Source of the DNA: Astrocystis sublimbata
Taxonomy: Eukaryota > Ascomycota > Sordariomycetes > Xylariales > Xylariaceae
Reading direction: 5' to 3'
Assembly: GCA_022453515.1 (NCBI GenBank)
Contig: JAJNNY010000072.1
Span: forward strand, 110,171-174,170
Length of the DNA stretch: 64,000 nucleotides
A program made the position numbers and the translations under genes. Below are positions 22,481-36,000 of this stretch, piece after piece. The notes beneath the pieces were generated by a model, which saw nothing but the letters and a program-made list of their open reading frames with translations, was not told the DNA's origin and searched no databases. The first letter of the stretch is position 1. The number at the start of each line of letters is the position of its first letter.

Positions 22481-25400
22481 TTGAAACTTACTGTCTCTGC
22501 CTCGACAGCCCTGGAAATCATTGAGCTCGAATGGCCCAGAGACGTTCAACAAGTTTGAAACTCGGGTGGGTTCAGTTAATCTCTATAATAGCACCCCTTG
22601 ATGCTGCGCTGTTTAAAAAGGCACTCGCAAAAGGTAGAACATCCTGAGGATAAGGTTCATCTGCTAGCGTATGTTGATGTAATATTCATGCACAGAGTAA
22701 CGCATCACAAAAGATAGGTACATATGATAAGTCGGCTAAATAAGAAGTTTTTTGCACTCACGCACAAAGCGACCACTACAGTATTATACCAAGCATACAC
22801 TTGCAAGCAGATTCTACTCGGAGGACAATGCGATCCAACATGCAGAAGCACATTGAGGTACGTAGCCAGTTGGGACGGTCAGATGCTTCCCTGGGAGGCC
22901 TCATACATGTGTCTCATTTACAACAGTTTCGTCCCAAAGGCCGCGAAGCACTTCATCATTGATTGATCTATCTTTTATGGGAACCTCGTCGGCCTCTTTA
23001 GTGGTACAACTGGATGAATATCAGTTCTAGGCTTGTTCATGTGTCAACTCCGTATGACCCATGAAATATTATTAATGAGCTGAAAATGTTCAAATAAAGA
23101 GTTCATCTCCCAGTCTCCTCGGCGGTTTGGGGCGGTGTCCATACATTCTCGGCGACTGGTTATGCCAAAACATGTCATAATTTCATAATTGACAGGTAGC
23201 AGACTTAAGAGCATTTTCAGTCGTAGCGTGAAGATTCGATTATACCTATTCTCCATGCGATAGGCTTTGTACCATTATTTACATTCATCGGGTGTTTGTG
23301 TATCTGGAGGGCGCATATTTCTTACCGAATACTGCCTACTGCTATCAGTGCTATCAAGCTCGCTCCGTCTACCCACACGATCATTCGCACTCTCGACCGC
23401 AAGAATATCGGTTGTCTTTGCTGCTGATAGGAGTCTTTGGCTGGGTTTATCGGTGGCATGCATTCATATTCAAGGACTGAAATCCGATTACTGTTAATTG
23501 ATTGATCTGCCGTTGGCTGAACGTTTCTTCGGCATGCCTTTGAAATAATGGGGACTGTGAATCGCTTTATTCACTAATTGTCATCCATATAGTAACGATC
23601 TGCTAGGAATTGTTTTTGCCTTCGCTTCTCCACGGGGATTATCCAAGTTGTCTAATCGTCCATATCATACATGGAGGCCATTTTCATCGGAGCTGGGACC
23701 CAACCCGACCGAGTAATCGTCAGGGCAGTCACATTTGCCCATATTTTGCACAGTTGGAGGCTGTTCTTCTATTCCTCGCTGTATGTTCTAATATTATGAA
23801 CTGGGTATATGCTGTGATAACAAGCAGCTCCTAATCTCTTTTGCCTTCCTCAACACTCTCCCGGTACAGCTGGTTCATAGATTGCACAAAGTGAAGACAA
23901 AACATTTCTGATTTTCCGTATCATAATTGGCAAAACCAAGATTCATTATACCTATCTAGGTATCCAATCACAAACACTGCCTCAGATCAAAACCAAATTT
24001 CAAACAGGATCAGGTGCTAGGTTTGTGTAAGAGGTGATTGTGTCCCGGTTCATGTTGCTCATCAGAGTATCGGGCATTAGTGACTGTCTCTCTCTGCGAG
24101 ACTAGAGAATAGATATATATGTAACAAAACTGTATTTGGCGTAAGGAAGAACGCATGCTATCGCAAAGAAAGACATATACGCTTATTAAAAACATTACAA
24201 TCATTATCATATGAATATGCTCGTGTCACCTTAAATATAGCAATAAACATAGCAATGAGCTTTAATACATACTTCTAACAACAAATGTTACCATTTTGAT
24301 AAAGTTGCAGTTAGATATTGGATAAACAGCTATTACCACTCGGATAAACTTGTAGTTCGCCAGGGCGATATCCCATAGGCGTACGAAGTGAGGTAGTATC
24401 AATCATTTCCTCTGGTAGTTTCTGGGGAGGAGCCACGTGGTTGTCTTTGCATCATGCTACCTGATACATCATTTCTCACACACATCACAACTCGGTGAGA
24501 CAACTTGATATTCATAACATAACAACCCTTGCCGTCCATCTCTTGTCCAGAGCATCAGCCTGTCTAATCTCATACATAGAACCGTAGGGGCCTTACACAT
24601 AGCCGAGGGATATGAGTAAAGTCCGTAGCCCCCAAGTCTCATTAACCCGCCCGAGCAACCTCGCCGGTAAAGCATTGCACTAGATCGGCACATTTAAATG
24701 CGTCACATATAAGCCTTTGATGACCTAGTAATTTATCACATACGCTAAGTAAACACAAGCGAGCAGTGCCGTGGCGATAGTCGCCGTAAGATACAGCTTG
24801 AGGCGGATCTGCGCGGCGTTCAACTCCAATCAGCCAGTGAGGCCGAAGTGCCATTACCGGTAGTGTGGTTTGACAACCGAGTGGTGAGTGGGAAGCTGTC
24901 AGCAACAGTACCACCTGGTAATTTCCAAACTGGCCAATGGTGTAGAGTAGATTGCTTCCGATATCTAGGAAAGAATTTTCTCTTGTAGCTGATCTCATTG
25001 GCCCAAAAGCAAGGCCACCGAGCGGCAAATACCGAGCCTCGTGGCCTATCATGGGAAAAAGTACCTTGCGTGGTTGGGAGAACGGAGTGGCATGCATTGG
25101 AATCCTGAGTAGAGGTCCTACGGTGTGCACATGCATCATTTAGATATATCTTACCGCCGATGCCCTGTCAGAAGTTGCCTGACAGCTGCTGATACTGGTA
25201 TTGACGAGGATACCGGAATATACACACAGAATTGCTTTTCACACGCTTGCCTACTTGTGCAATCTATCGCATCGGATCATCGGAACGACATCCCTCAGCT
25301 AAAGGAATATCGGATATGTACGTAAACCCACGGTTGGGGAACGGCGGGGAGCAATCAGCCCCCAAATGCCATTTTCGTGATACTAATCGAAGGTCATTGG

Positions 25401-28400
25401 ACCAGTGATCATATCGGATGCCATTACTCGTAAACTTGATCATCATGATTACCAACGACCAAGCTCCACGGCTGACCCATTCCGTGCAACCTTTTTTTCT
25501 AACAGATAAGGTGCGTCAGCCTCTTGATTTGGAAAGGCGAAAACAAAGACGTTTCAAAAATAAATCTGGTAGGTAGGTAGATTTCATATTAATTGCCAGA
25601 TGGTTGGTACAAAACATTCCCTGGTGCATGGAAGGTCAAGACGCGTGTAAGACGGGCATAAGTGTAAATGTCAATTATTCATGATGATCAGATTGACTTC
25701 TACCAGCTGTGGGTTCAGTCGCATGTGCATGAAACAAGCGATGGTAATCACTGCTGATTCCTGGCCGATGGGATTCAATGCATGACTGCAGCAATCAAGA
25801 GCGGCAGGATGACTACATGCAAGTTCGCTGCTCGCCGAGGAAAGATCATCCAACGACGTACTCCAGAGTCGGCATCGAAGGCTTGGCCCCCGCGTGGACG
25901 TTCCGGGGCCGCGTTTCTCTCTTTATTCTCTGGCCGCTTGCTGCGTCCCCGGAACGCACCGTGGTTGAACCTGATTTGTAGAGGCCACTCACATGTCAAG
26001 ATACTGCGGCTGGCTACCTACCTACCTACCTAGGAACATAACACAGTCGATGACGAGACCGAGATTCGCCACATATCCGAGGAACGTGGCCTTCCATATT
26101 AGGTAGTTATTATCTGGCGTTGGCCATCGCCGTATGTTGGCGGATGATGGATCGGCACACCTGGAATTGGGCAATCCTGGATCTCGAAGGATTCCTATAA
26201 TTATCCCAAATACCACAGTCGTTAATCATGGTTGAGGAAATGAAAACGAGCAGATCCAGCTCCTCTCTGACCACCTTCGGCCCAGTCCATCTCACCACCT
26301 CATGTTCGTCTGATGGCGAGACATAGCAAATACCACATGACACCTCTGCCGTCGATGCATGGTCAGGTCAACGACCACGCAGACTCCAACATCTTGGGCC
26401 ATTAGTAGTAGCACGACCGCTTCCATTAGGCAGGTCAGAGTTGTAGTAGGAGCTTCTGCATGCATATATATGCATGTAACATCGTGCTAGAACTTACAGC
26501 ATAGCTGAGACGTGCAACGCCATTGCATATTGTATGCTATAGATAAATACACACAGTCGGTAGAACGACACATACGAGTAAATGAGCCTATCAGGGCAGG
26601 AAGCAGCACTCCAATGCGCGCAACATACGGCGTGGGTATGTGCCGACGGATGGTCAGATGGCGGCCCTGCGCAGTCTGATTCGCTGGGTCATGTGTTTTG
26701 GAAGGATTCCTCGACTCTCGGTGTTGCAATGCAGCAGGAGTCTGACGAAAGCTCACCTCATCAGGTTGCAAAGAGAGCGGAGACGGGCATTGGCGTATTA
26801 CGCCGCCATGCGAGCCATGTTCGACCCCAATCTGGTATCTGCTTCATCTTCTTCATCTTCGTCTGATGTAAGTAGGTACGTGCAATAACAGGGACTCGAT
26901 GCTCGATGCAGTGATCACCAACCAGCCTACGTCCCTACGTATGTACATACCTACTTATGCAGCAAAGGTTGGCGCGGGCAGAACATTGGATATTGGAGGC
27001 GTGCTCCGCCGTGCCGTGTACTACACGACTTACTTACCGGATATAGTGAACATCCATCGTGTCGTCCTCTGGCACCGAGTTGACCGCTCTACAAACTTGG
27101 TCATCGCATCTCGGACCATGTCCCAATCGACGAAATCGTGCGTGGAAATGGCTGCAGAGTACCTTAGTCTAGCGACTAGAATCGGCCGTGAATCATGATG
27201 GCCACCGCAACGGCTCACCGTAACGGCCACCTTGCCTTGCTCGGGGCCTCCGTCAATCACTGCATCAGCGAGGCGCAGGTCCCGCGCAGAGGCGAATGGA
27301 TGAATGGATAGTATCCATCCATTAGATACTGGGTTTCTGAGCGTGCTGCGCTGAGAGCCCAGCCCGCCCAGCCTGCATATATGGTCTCTGTGCATCTATA
27401 ATAATATCTGAGCCTATTATCGCAGGACATGCATCCATGAGCACACACTAACAGCAGCGGCGAGAGCAGCGAGAACAGACCAGACTCTCTGACCAGACCT
27501 CGCCCGCTTCGGGCCCTCACCTGGCATCTATCCATCTATCTGCAGCTCGCAGCCGAATCAACTGACAACAACGGGTCTCTCCTCCGACACTGGCCAGGTA
27601 CGGGTCGTGCAGCGAGGTCACAACGAGGCACGAGCGCGCAGCAAAGCATGCAGCTAATGCCGCAGCTGGCGAGCTGGCTGCCTCTCTCCACGATCCCAGC
27701 CCGCCATGCCCGCCTGCAGTCGAGCGGCAGTCCAGGCCGCGTGGCTCGCTATTCGCTGGCATCCGCGGCCTATTGCAGCCCGCTCCGAGCGCCCCTCCTC
27801 ATCCATACTAGATGCCAGGCACTTACTTATGCGTGTATGCGACTGTGCTGCAAAGCCACCGAGAACAACGATGATGCGGTTTCAGCTTTGGGGTAGGTGG
27901 GTTTGTGCTGGTACAGTACTCACCCCGACTACGACGACAGACACGTGAACATCGTCATGATAAGTGGATGGAGATAACACTGGAGATATTACACTGCCAG
28001 CTGGTGTTAGGCTCTGTTACCACATAGTACCCAGCGAGCCCAGATGTCGGCCACTGTCCCGCAGTCGATTCTGTACTATGTAAGTCAACGACCCGAGGAC
28101 CCAAGACTGCGTACATGTTCTCATCGTGCATATCCTTACACATGACATCCCACTCTCAGGCATATATTTTTTGATTAATGAATGGGGGCCTGGTCGAGCT
28201 GAAATACTATGCGTACGTACATGCGGCATGCTCAGTCTTCCCATTCGCCACAGAGCGACTTCAAAGCAAGAAGAAGCCCATAGTGGCATGTTTTCCCACA
28301 CAAGTGTACTCTGGCGACTGGCTCTTGGACGATCGCGGGCCAAGAGTATTAAGCAAAGAAAAAAAAAAGAAGTGTGACTTGGCCATGGCCACACCACAGA

Positions 28401-29598
28401 TGGCACAGAATGACATAATCACCGAACACCGAACAGACCGGCCGGCGACCCGAATGAACGGCGACCATTGTTCGAGTCATGTCGTTAGCTTACCACGTAG
28501 ACGGTGCTGGCGGTCTTGCACCGAGAGGCTAGATGTTTGCTGGTGTTTATACTATTCGTGGTAGTCCCAGCATCGCCTGTACTGGACGGACCTTGGCAGC
28601 CGTCTGATGACGTTCCAGCAGATGGTAGGTACCGAACGGGATACTGCTTTTGCTTTGTCCGCCTCAATATTGGTTTCACTACGGTTTTGGCAGCTTTGCT
28701 CTTGAAACATAGCAGGAGCTCTTATCGAAACGCTTATAGGCTGTGATAGTAGCTACCGAGTCATTTTGGGGATGGAGGCAGTCGAGGCATTCGCTTTCGG
28801 TGCACTAACAATGGACAAAGCCATTGTTCTAGGGAGTCGAGGGAGTTAGTCTCATAGCCTAGCATAGTAGTGCCGCCATCCATAGTCAGTCAATGTGCCT
28901 GGCACGTGCCCGGTATGCGGGTATACTAAAATGTAGGTACGCAGCTATGGAGACGATCATTGCTTTACTGAATCTTCTTTTGCTGCATACCGGTATTGTA
29001 GGATGTTCGGCAGTTCTGGCGTCAGTATTGACGATCGACCACCCGCTGCTTTTAGATGCATGCTGAGTACGAGATGCTCCCACCCTCCCTTCATGCTACA
29101 GTGACGTACAGTCCCGGTGCTCGCTATGTCGCTTTCCCAGCTACAACACTACGTGTATATCTGGTTGATGCTGATATTGAACCAAGGGAAGATGAGGATC
29201 GGCTGCAATCGTCGGCCATGATTCGTGCAACGGGCTTACTGGCTCGCTAAGTGCGCCCATCTGTACTGTACTATGACAACGTAGCCACTTCAAGCATAAC
29301 TGCTCTTCCTAATTGGAATAGTACAGACACTTAAATTCAAGGTCCCCGTTAAGATCGTCGATAGGCAGCTTGTTAGTGTAAACTGGCGAGGCTGGGCGAT
29401 CATTAGTAGGGGACCACGGGCAGCACGGGCGAGCACGGGCACCTGACAACCGTCCATTCTTCCTCAGCAGGCTGGCAAATATACTTATCAATCTCTGCCC
29501 TATCATTGATTGTAGGCTCGGTACTTCTCAAGCAGAGGAGGCAGGCGATCGCGAGGTTAGGTTAGTAGGTGAGCAATAAGGGTCTGGTTCTATGTACT
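22481..29598. other. Gene-poor stretch without supported genes
   Basis: About 7 kb with no gene I can support. Open frames are short, overlapping and on both strands, with no recognised domains. The largest (minus, 24642-25139, 165 codons) has no family resemblance. At 26640-26888 a plus-strand frame rich in Arg and Leu is protein-like but isolated. An 18-base perfect palindrome sits at 26459-26476 and a TACCTACC run at about 26015-26033. The stretch may be decayed genic or repeat DNA like the adjacent IleRS relic, but I cannot identify a source. Confidence 0.4.
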
Positions 29599-30005
29599 AT
29601 GTATGACAAGGTCTGGGATTTCCAGTTCATGCAGGTTTCACTTCCTCAACCGCCAGAAGGCTTTTGGTGGCTGTACTTCCCTGCCTTCCTTCCACTTGTG
29701 GAAACTCCCGATGTTACCGAAGACTTCGAAAACCTTCTCACGGCGACCCGAGTATTGACGCTTGGGAGTGCCCGTCTCGCCCGTGTCTATGGCTTTGGGA
29801 CATGCGATCTACAGGTAGCCTCGGTAGTCCGCATCTTCTTCGAACTAACATGAAGAACGATGTAACGCGCCTCCAACCTCATTAGGTAGTCGCGGAAATG
29901 CAAACCTGGCTGGATAAGGAATACCCAATGTTGGCTTCGGATTGGTGGACTTTCTGTGGACTTCAAGACGAGGTTATCATTGAGGAGGGCCACTTGCACT
30001 ACTAG
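29599..30005 (+). CDS. Possible spliced hypothetical protein
   Basis: I recognise no family. Exon 29599-29814 (from MYDKVWDF through PEGFWWLYFPAFLPLVETPD to GTCDLQ) joins in phase to exon 29886-30005 (from VVAEMQTWLDKEYPMLAS to IIEEGHLHY and a stop). The 71-base intron has a GTAGCC donor, an ACTAAC branch point about 35 bases before the end, and a TTAG acceptor. The result is about 111 acidic, Trp-rich residues. It could be the last two exons of a longer gene or a surviving gene piece; the frame is open upstream of the ATG. Coding-like frames also continue at 30015-30197 and about 30240-30430. Confidence 0.4.
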
Positions 30006-33000
30006 CGTCGATAGTTGCGGTGCGGATTGGATGCCAGCTGGCTCGGCTGGTTCCCCATAGTCGTAGTACGAGTACTCGTAATTCGAACGGAAGCTTTAGT
30101 CCAGCTTGGAAAATTCGGAATCCTTTACGAAACCGTACAGTATGCGGATAGCAGAACAGAAGGCTTCGAGAAGAACGGGGCATCATCTAGCGGATAGAAG
30201 CTGGTTCGGACCTTGCATTAGTGCGCGGGCTAATAGCCACGGGGAAGATGGGAAGACCAGACAGACCCAGGGAACAACCAGGGATGGTCCATACAGGGTT
30301 GGCCTAGGATTCTCGGATTTATCCTGGCGAGATGGCGAGCCCTGGCAAGTCTACGTTAACCTAGCCTACGAGTATCTGACCTCAGGACCTAGCCTGTCGT
30401 GTACACCAAGGTCCAACTACCATGAACACTAAAGACTTCACCGCGCCGGACACGCCATCCCGTTGGTCTGCCCGTTGTTCGAGAAACAATAGTCTAAGAT
30501 GCTATGTGGGAATAGCCTCCAGGGACCAAAAAAGCCCCGGCAACTTCCTGGCTGTGAAGCGAGGTCGTGACTGTGTATGATGCTTGTGCCAATTGAGCAG
30601 GACGAACTACCAAAAGACTATGGCGAACTTAGCGTCTTGGGGGGGCTGCAATTCTCCAATACCGATTCTATACTACCGATAGCAATATGACAATCTCGTC
30701 CAATGTCAACACTAAAACGAGCAGACCCCATTATTCACACACGTGTATGCTAATTGCCACTGACACTTAGTAACACGCGTAGTGTACAATAGGCAGGCGA
30801 GGCAGGCAAGGCAATGCGGAAACGATGGTGGCATGTTCATAGATCATATTGCTCTTAAGCGGTGTCACTAGCCAAACCCCGGGATTTGACCACAATCGCG
30901 CGTTACGTGCGTCATATCATGGCATCTCGAATTGATTGCCATGAAACAAGGGACTTCAACTGTCAATCGTCCACCGCTAAAGTGGGGGCTGGGCGGAGAA
31001 GCGTACGTTATTGCAGTTACTTTTGTATGTTGTTATTGTTGTTTGAGAGTCCGGAGCCAGTAAAACCACCAGCTTGGTATGTCGGACTTCGTATTGTACC
31101 ATTAGACGAATTTGCCACGCTGAAAGAAGCCGATACTACGTTTCCTCTGGCGAGCCACTCGACCACTGCCGCGTTTTGTCTACGTAGGACCTAGTGTGTA
31201 CCTATTACCTATGCAGTCGGTACTTAGAAAGACGAACAACAAGTACACCTTGACAAATGCAGATATGGCTGGCAACTAAAGGCCCGAATGTGGGAACACT
31301 ACCCATGTCGATATAGGTACACACGTAATGATCTAGCTGCACTAGGCGCGCGTGGGTGATGCTGACGAGTTCCAACGGTTTTTTCGGGATTCTCACTTAT
31401 GCAGTCTAAGTAGATGATATCCTGGATAAAACAATCGCACACTATATACCATCCTCTATCTATCTAGCGAGATTTTGCAGCTAATCAGGACGATACTGGC
31501 CGACCGCTGCCATCGATCACTTGTACGTGGATGGCGTTGCGCAGCTAACTAACGCGAAGCGGTGTACAGGCAAGTGTACAAGTGTACAGAGTCGATGTCA
31601 CGAAACCCTGGCCCCCTGGCAGTCCAGAGTTAAACTATTTTCGATACGCATTTGTAAATCTGGGGGAATGGTCCTTACTGTAGCATACTGTTCCAAATCC
31701 GGGTCCCGTCTCCGGCTCTTTCATTCAACTGCAACGGATACGGAACCCATCCGAATTACACTAGAAGGAAGACCCAAAGTGGCAAATCCAATGTACAAGA
31801 TTTCGTCGATGAGGTTAGGGCAAAGAGAATACTTGTCGGAACATGCCCAATTCGTCTATTGAAGTTACATAGTGCCGAAAAGAGAGGCGACGACTATATC
31901 ATAGTCTGAGGTTTTTAATTTCAATGTCTCTCCCCCCTGCGCTTAGTTTCGGTGAGGCGAGCTCAAAACATACGTACATACATAGTAGGTAGGTTCATCA
32001 ACGTGACCAGCGTCGATATCTCGGTCCTCGGCGGTCGGATGCGTTAGAAGTCGAGGCTGCGAGGATGTTGATACCCGTAGGAGTTTTCGACCTCCACTAC
32101 CGATGTTACGCTGCGAGAGAGCGAGTGCTCGTCTTGGTAGCATGGAGCCACAGTCATGCCTGGTCGCAGCCCTCGACAGCGGGATTGCCGACATATTATT
32201 TGGAAACTGACACCGAAGTCCATTGGCATCCAAACAGTCGGTAACACTCGAGGCGATGGCATGTCTTTCATCACCGTCATACCATTCTTTAGCCTCTGGG
32301 TGTATCATGAAGGCAATATGGCAATGAATGAATGAATGAATGAATGTGCTACCTTGTCAACCGTGCCGAGGCTCGTATTGATATTGATATGTCTTTGCTG
32401 TTTTCTTCAGTAGCAATCAAATGACCTCAGTTTTTCGCCGGCTATTCTCGACCTCGAATATCGCCATAGCCGGCTTAATGTGGTAATAGGCTTCATAGCT
32501 CGATAGGCAACGTGGGAGATGATGACACTCCCGCGGGCCTTCCATCTGCAGCCGATGGAGTGTTCCTGCATAATTCATGCTGCAGGAACAAATTCTGATA
32601 TGCAAGGTACAGAAAATGGTCAGGGCCCCGGGCCCGGCTCGGCCAGTGAGATGGCAGGACGCTGTCGCATGGCTTGTATCCTACCCACTTGGCTACATGA
32701 GGGCGGCCAGGCGGTGACTGTCAAGAATGCAGTATGCATACGACTGTTTTCCAATACCATGGCATCCGATGGTGTCAGAAGTCGACTGCCTGGTCCAATG
32801 GCTTCCAGCAGCGGGCAACTGGAGCTGCTGCTAGCACACTAACTAGCAGCAAGCGAAGTGAGAGCCAGTGCGGTCCGGCTCCAGCTTCAGCGAGCCGGAG
32901 CTCGTGCCTGCGACAAGGTATGGAGACGTTGGAGTGGGTGGACAAGGCAAGGCAAGGTGTGGGCTGCTGCGCATCCGCATCGTGCTGCAGGCAACAACCG

Positions 33001-36000
33001 AGGCCTGACGCCTGAGGCAGATGGGCCAACATGGGCCAACATGGGCCTGGATGGGGGGATGGGTCCTGATCTGGGCGACTCTTGTTCAGGATCTGTTGCA
33101 GAAGTCGGGCAGTCTGCTGGTCGATCCACGCCCTGGCTGGACCCTTTCGTTTGACAGCCTTCCGCTTCAGGAAACGACTGTCCGATGCGAATCCACTTTC
33201 TTACTGATGACTGTACCAAGCCAGATGCTGCAAAGATAGGCAATCTACCTGAGCTGCTGGTGGTCGAGATGGCGTACCATGTAGAGTTGCTATCTGTCAC
33301 TTGATACATTGCGCTCAATGCAGCTCGGATGCAACTTGGAAGAGGTGGAGTGCGAGCAACCAGGCTCGCCAGGCAGTACTAACCTTGTAGTGTGCGCCGG
33401 ATGATGCAGCTATGCATTAGCACCAGCATAGCCAGTACAATAGTGAAACAGACCATGGAGACGGATGAACATGCGAATTCAATGATGTGCACGCCAAATT
33501 CCCCAAAAGCCAATAGTCCTCTGTATCCACGAGTAGTACATCGCGCTGTGGTCAGCTCCTGTCCACAGTGGTGGGTTTCTAGAAGATCTTAAAACGCAAG
33601 TTGCGTTTGCGTTTGCGTTTTGTTTTTTGTGTGTAGTATCGTAGTAATTGCATCATTGTCGTCGAGTGGGAATGACTGTCCGTACAGGCTGTAGCCTGTA
33701 GATCAAATACTACCTACCTATCTAGCTCGTCGACAGTCCACACTTGTTGTACAATACTGCACAATATCACACCTTATGCTATTCTCTCAAGTCGTAGGTA
33801 GGTAGGTAGTCTTGTGAATGTAGTTTTGATAGTCAGAAACACTTTTATGATATGTATCTACCTCACTTAGTACTGTGCGTGCTCGACTTGTAGCCGTTAC
33901 GTATACGGAAATTTCGATTTAATTCATAGGTTGGTAATTGACCAGCCTCTGTTCCAATGCCCATTCCTCCACGCTTCCGCTACCTATACGAAGGGCACCG
34001 GGCTGGTTCTAGATATCGAGCTATTGACGGCTGTGTGGTCCGCGAGTCGCCAGTGGTGGAAACACCCGTAATTCATGTGGGGGCTGGTTAGGCTCTCTAA
34101 TTTGCAGTACTCATTATCGACCGCGGAATGTCCATCTCGTTGACAAGAAAGCCTCTTACTTCATTGTACCTAAATTGTGGCCTGTGCGATGTATACTAGG
34201 GAGGGACGTTAGTACCAATCGCTCCCCAATCTTGCAATACCGAGGCCTGTCATCTGTCGATACGGTGCAACGGTTTGCCAATAAGAAGCTTGGGCCGCCA
34301 GGAAGCATGGGCTAACAGGGCAAAAAGACAGAACAAAAAGCAATAAAAGACAACTGAAAGCGCAAGGTTGGTGATGAAAGAGGATCTATCCGAGGCTGGC
34401 TCGGCTGGTTGGCTTGCTAGCCTCAGGCCAGACGTTGTCAGACCTTAGTTCCTGTCAGAACTCTGAATTTGATTTTTGAAATACCCGTCAAGCCCGTGCT
34501 CAGGACTGCTGTAGCCCTGGCCTCCTGGCCCGACCTTCCCGCGATCTACGAGTACTAGGTTAGACGAGGGCACAGTACGGTATTCTGCGGTAGGCTATTT
34601 GTGAGCCTTGACCGACATGTGTTCACGACTTACATGTCCACCCACATGTACGTACGGATATAGGTGGGCGAGGTAGGTAGGCATGGTAGGTGCCTCGGGT
34701 GCCTATCTATCCCATAGCAGATGAATTAAGCGCATCGACAGTGTGATTGTGCACTCCAGTTGGTTGGTGTCAATTCGACAGAAATAGTTACCGCCGTCTC
34801 GTAGCACACTGTTCATTGCGTGGTGTGATAGGGTCCCTCCGCGTGTTCATCGTGAAGCGCCGTCTCCAACATGCCCAAGAAATGTCCCGCAATCCTAATG
34901 GCTAAAAGAAATCCATCAATGTGACGGGTTCTGTATCTGGCATCAGAGGATGGCATTTCAACCGCTGATGGGGGGTTGATCGGGTTTAGGATTGGTAGTT
35001 CGGGCTCATCATATGCCTAAAACGGCCTGAATATGTGACAGCTAGTAGGCTTGTGATAAGACGTGGGCGATATGCACAGAACATGCATTCAAATAAAGAC
35101 CGCCACAGGAATCTGATGTTTCGAAGTGAGACTTGGCCCAGAGCGCCGTCAAGTTGCATCTTTGTACCAGAAGAGAAAGAAAGAAAGAAAGGTCGTGATG
35201 AACCAAGGCTTGAATACTACACACCCACAGCAACGCCAGTTTCAGCTCAGGGACTACCTACTACGTGCACAGCCAAAAAAACCGACTTCCTGATTCCTAT
35301 TCGTGTATCCTTCCAACTGCCACATAACCAATCAACCTGTGTTGTACCAACTCAAAAAAAGACCCAGATTGTCTGCATCTCGACCTGACTAGTATAGGTT
35401 ACATTTGCACACGAAATATTTTTCTTTCCTACTTTTTCGTCTGAACATTGCTCGGTGTGAACCATCCAAGCCCACGGATAAGCATATCGCGCCCCAGCCG
35501 AGGAGGGATGACGGTGCATTACCACCAGGCACCCAGGGTCGTTATTCTTAGATGGCTACTTCAAGTTGTCTACATACATACCTACCTTAGGTACACTGCT
35601 TACACCACCTAGTATTGGCAGTGATATTTGCAGTAACTACCCGCCTATGATCCTGGCAAGCCCGGTCGCCATTGCCCTGCTTGTAGATGAAATATTGAAA
35701 GCATGAACTTCGGCCAAGTATAACCGGATCTTCTAGCCAATGCTGTCCAAGCTGCAGGGAACTAGAGTTACACGTGTAGAGTACCCGAGAAGCAGCCTCT
35801 ATATTCTCTCACACAAACGGTTTAAGCTGCCTGTTCTCAAGGTCGGGGGACCCTACCGACTGGGAGGTTCATGTTTGACCATTGCTGCGACCAGCCCGGC
35901 GGGAGACGCCTTTGCACCGACGACCCCGCCTGTCACTCTCGAAAGCACGGAAATGGTACTCGTAGTGTAAGTAAGCATGGGTGCAGGAGGAGTCGGGCGC

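Noticed and set aside
24642..25139. 165-codon minus-strand open frame
   Set aside because: No recognisable domain, no splice partner and no family resemblance; kept only as part of the gene-poor stretch.
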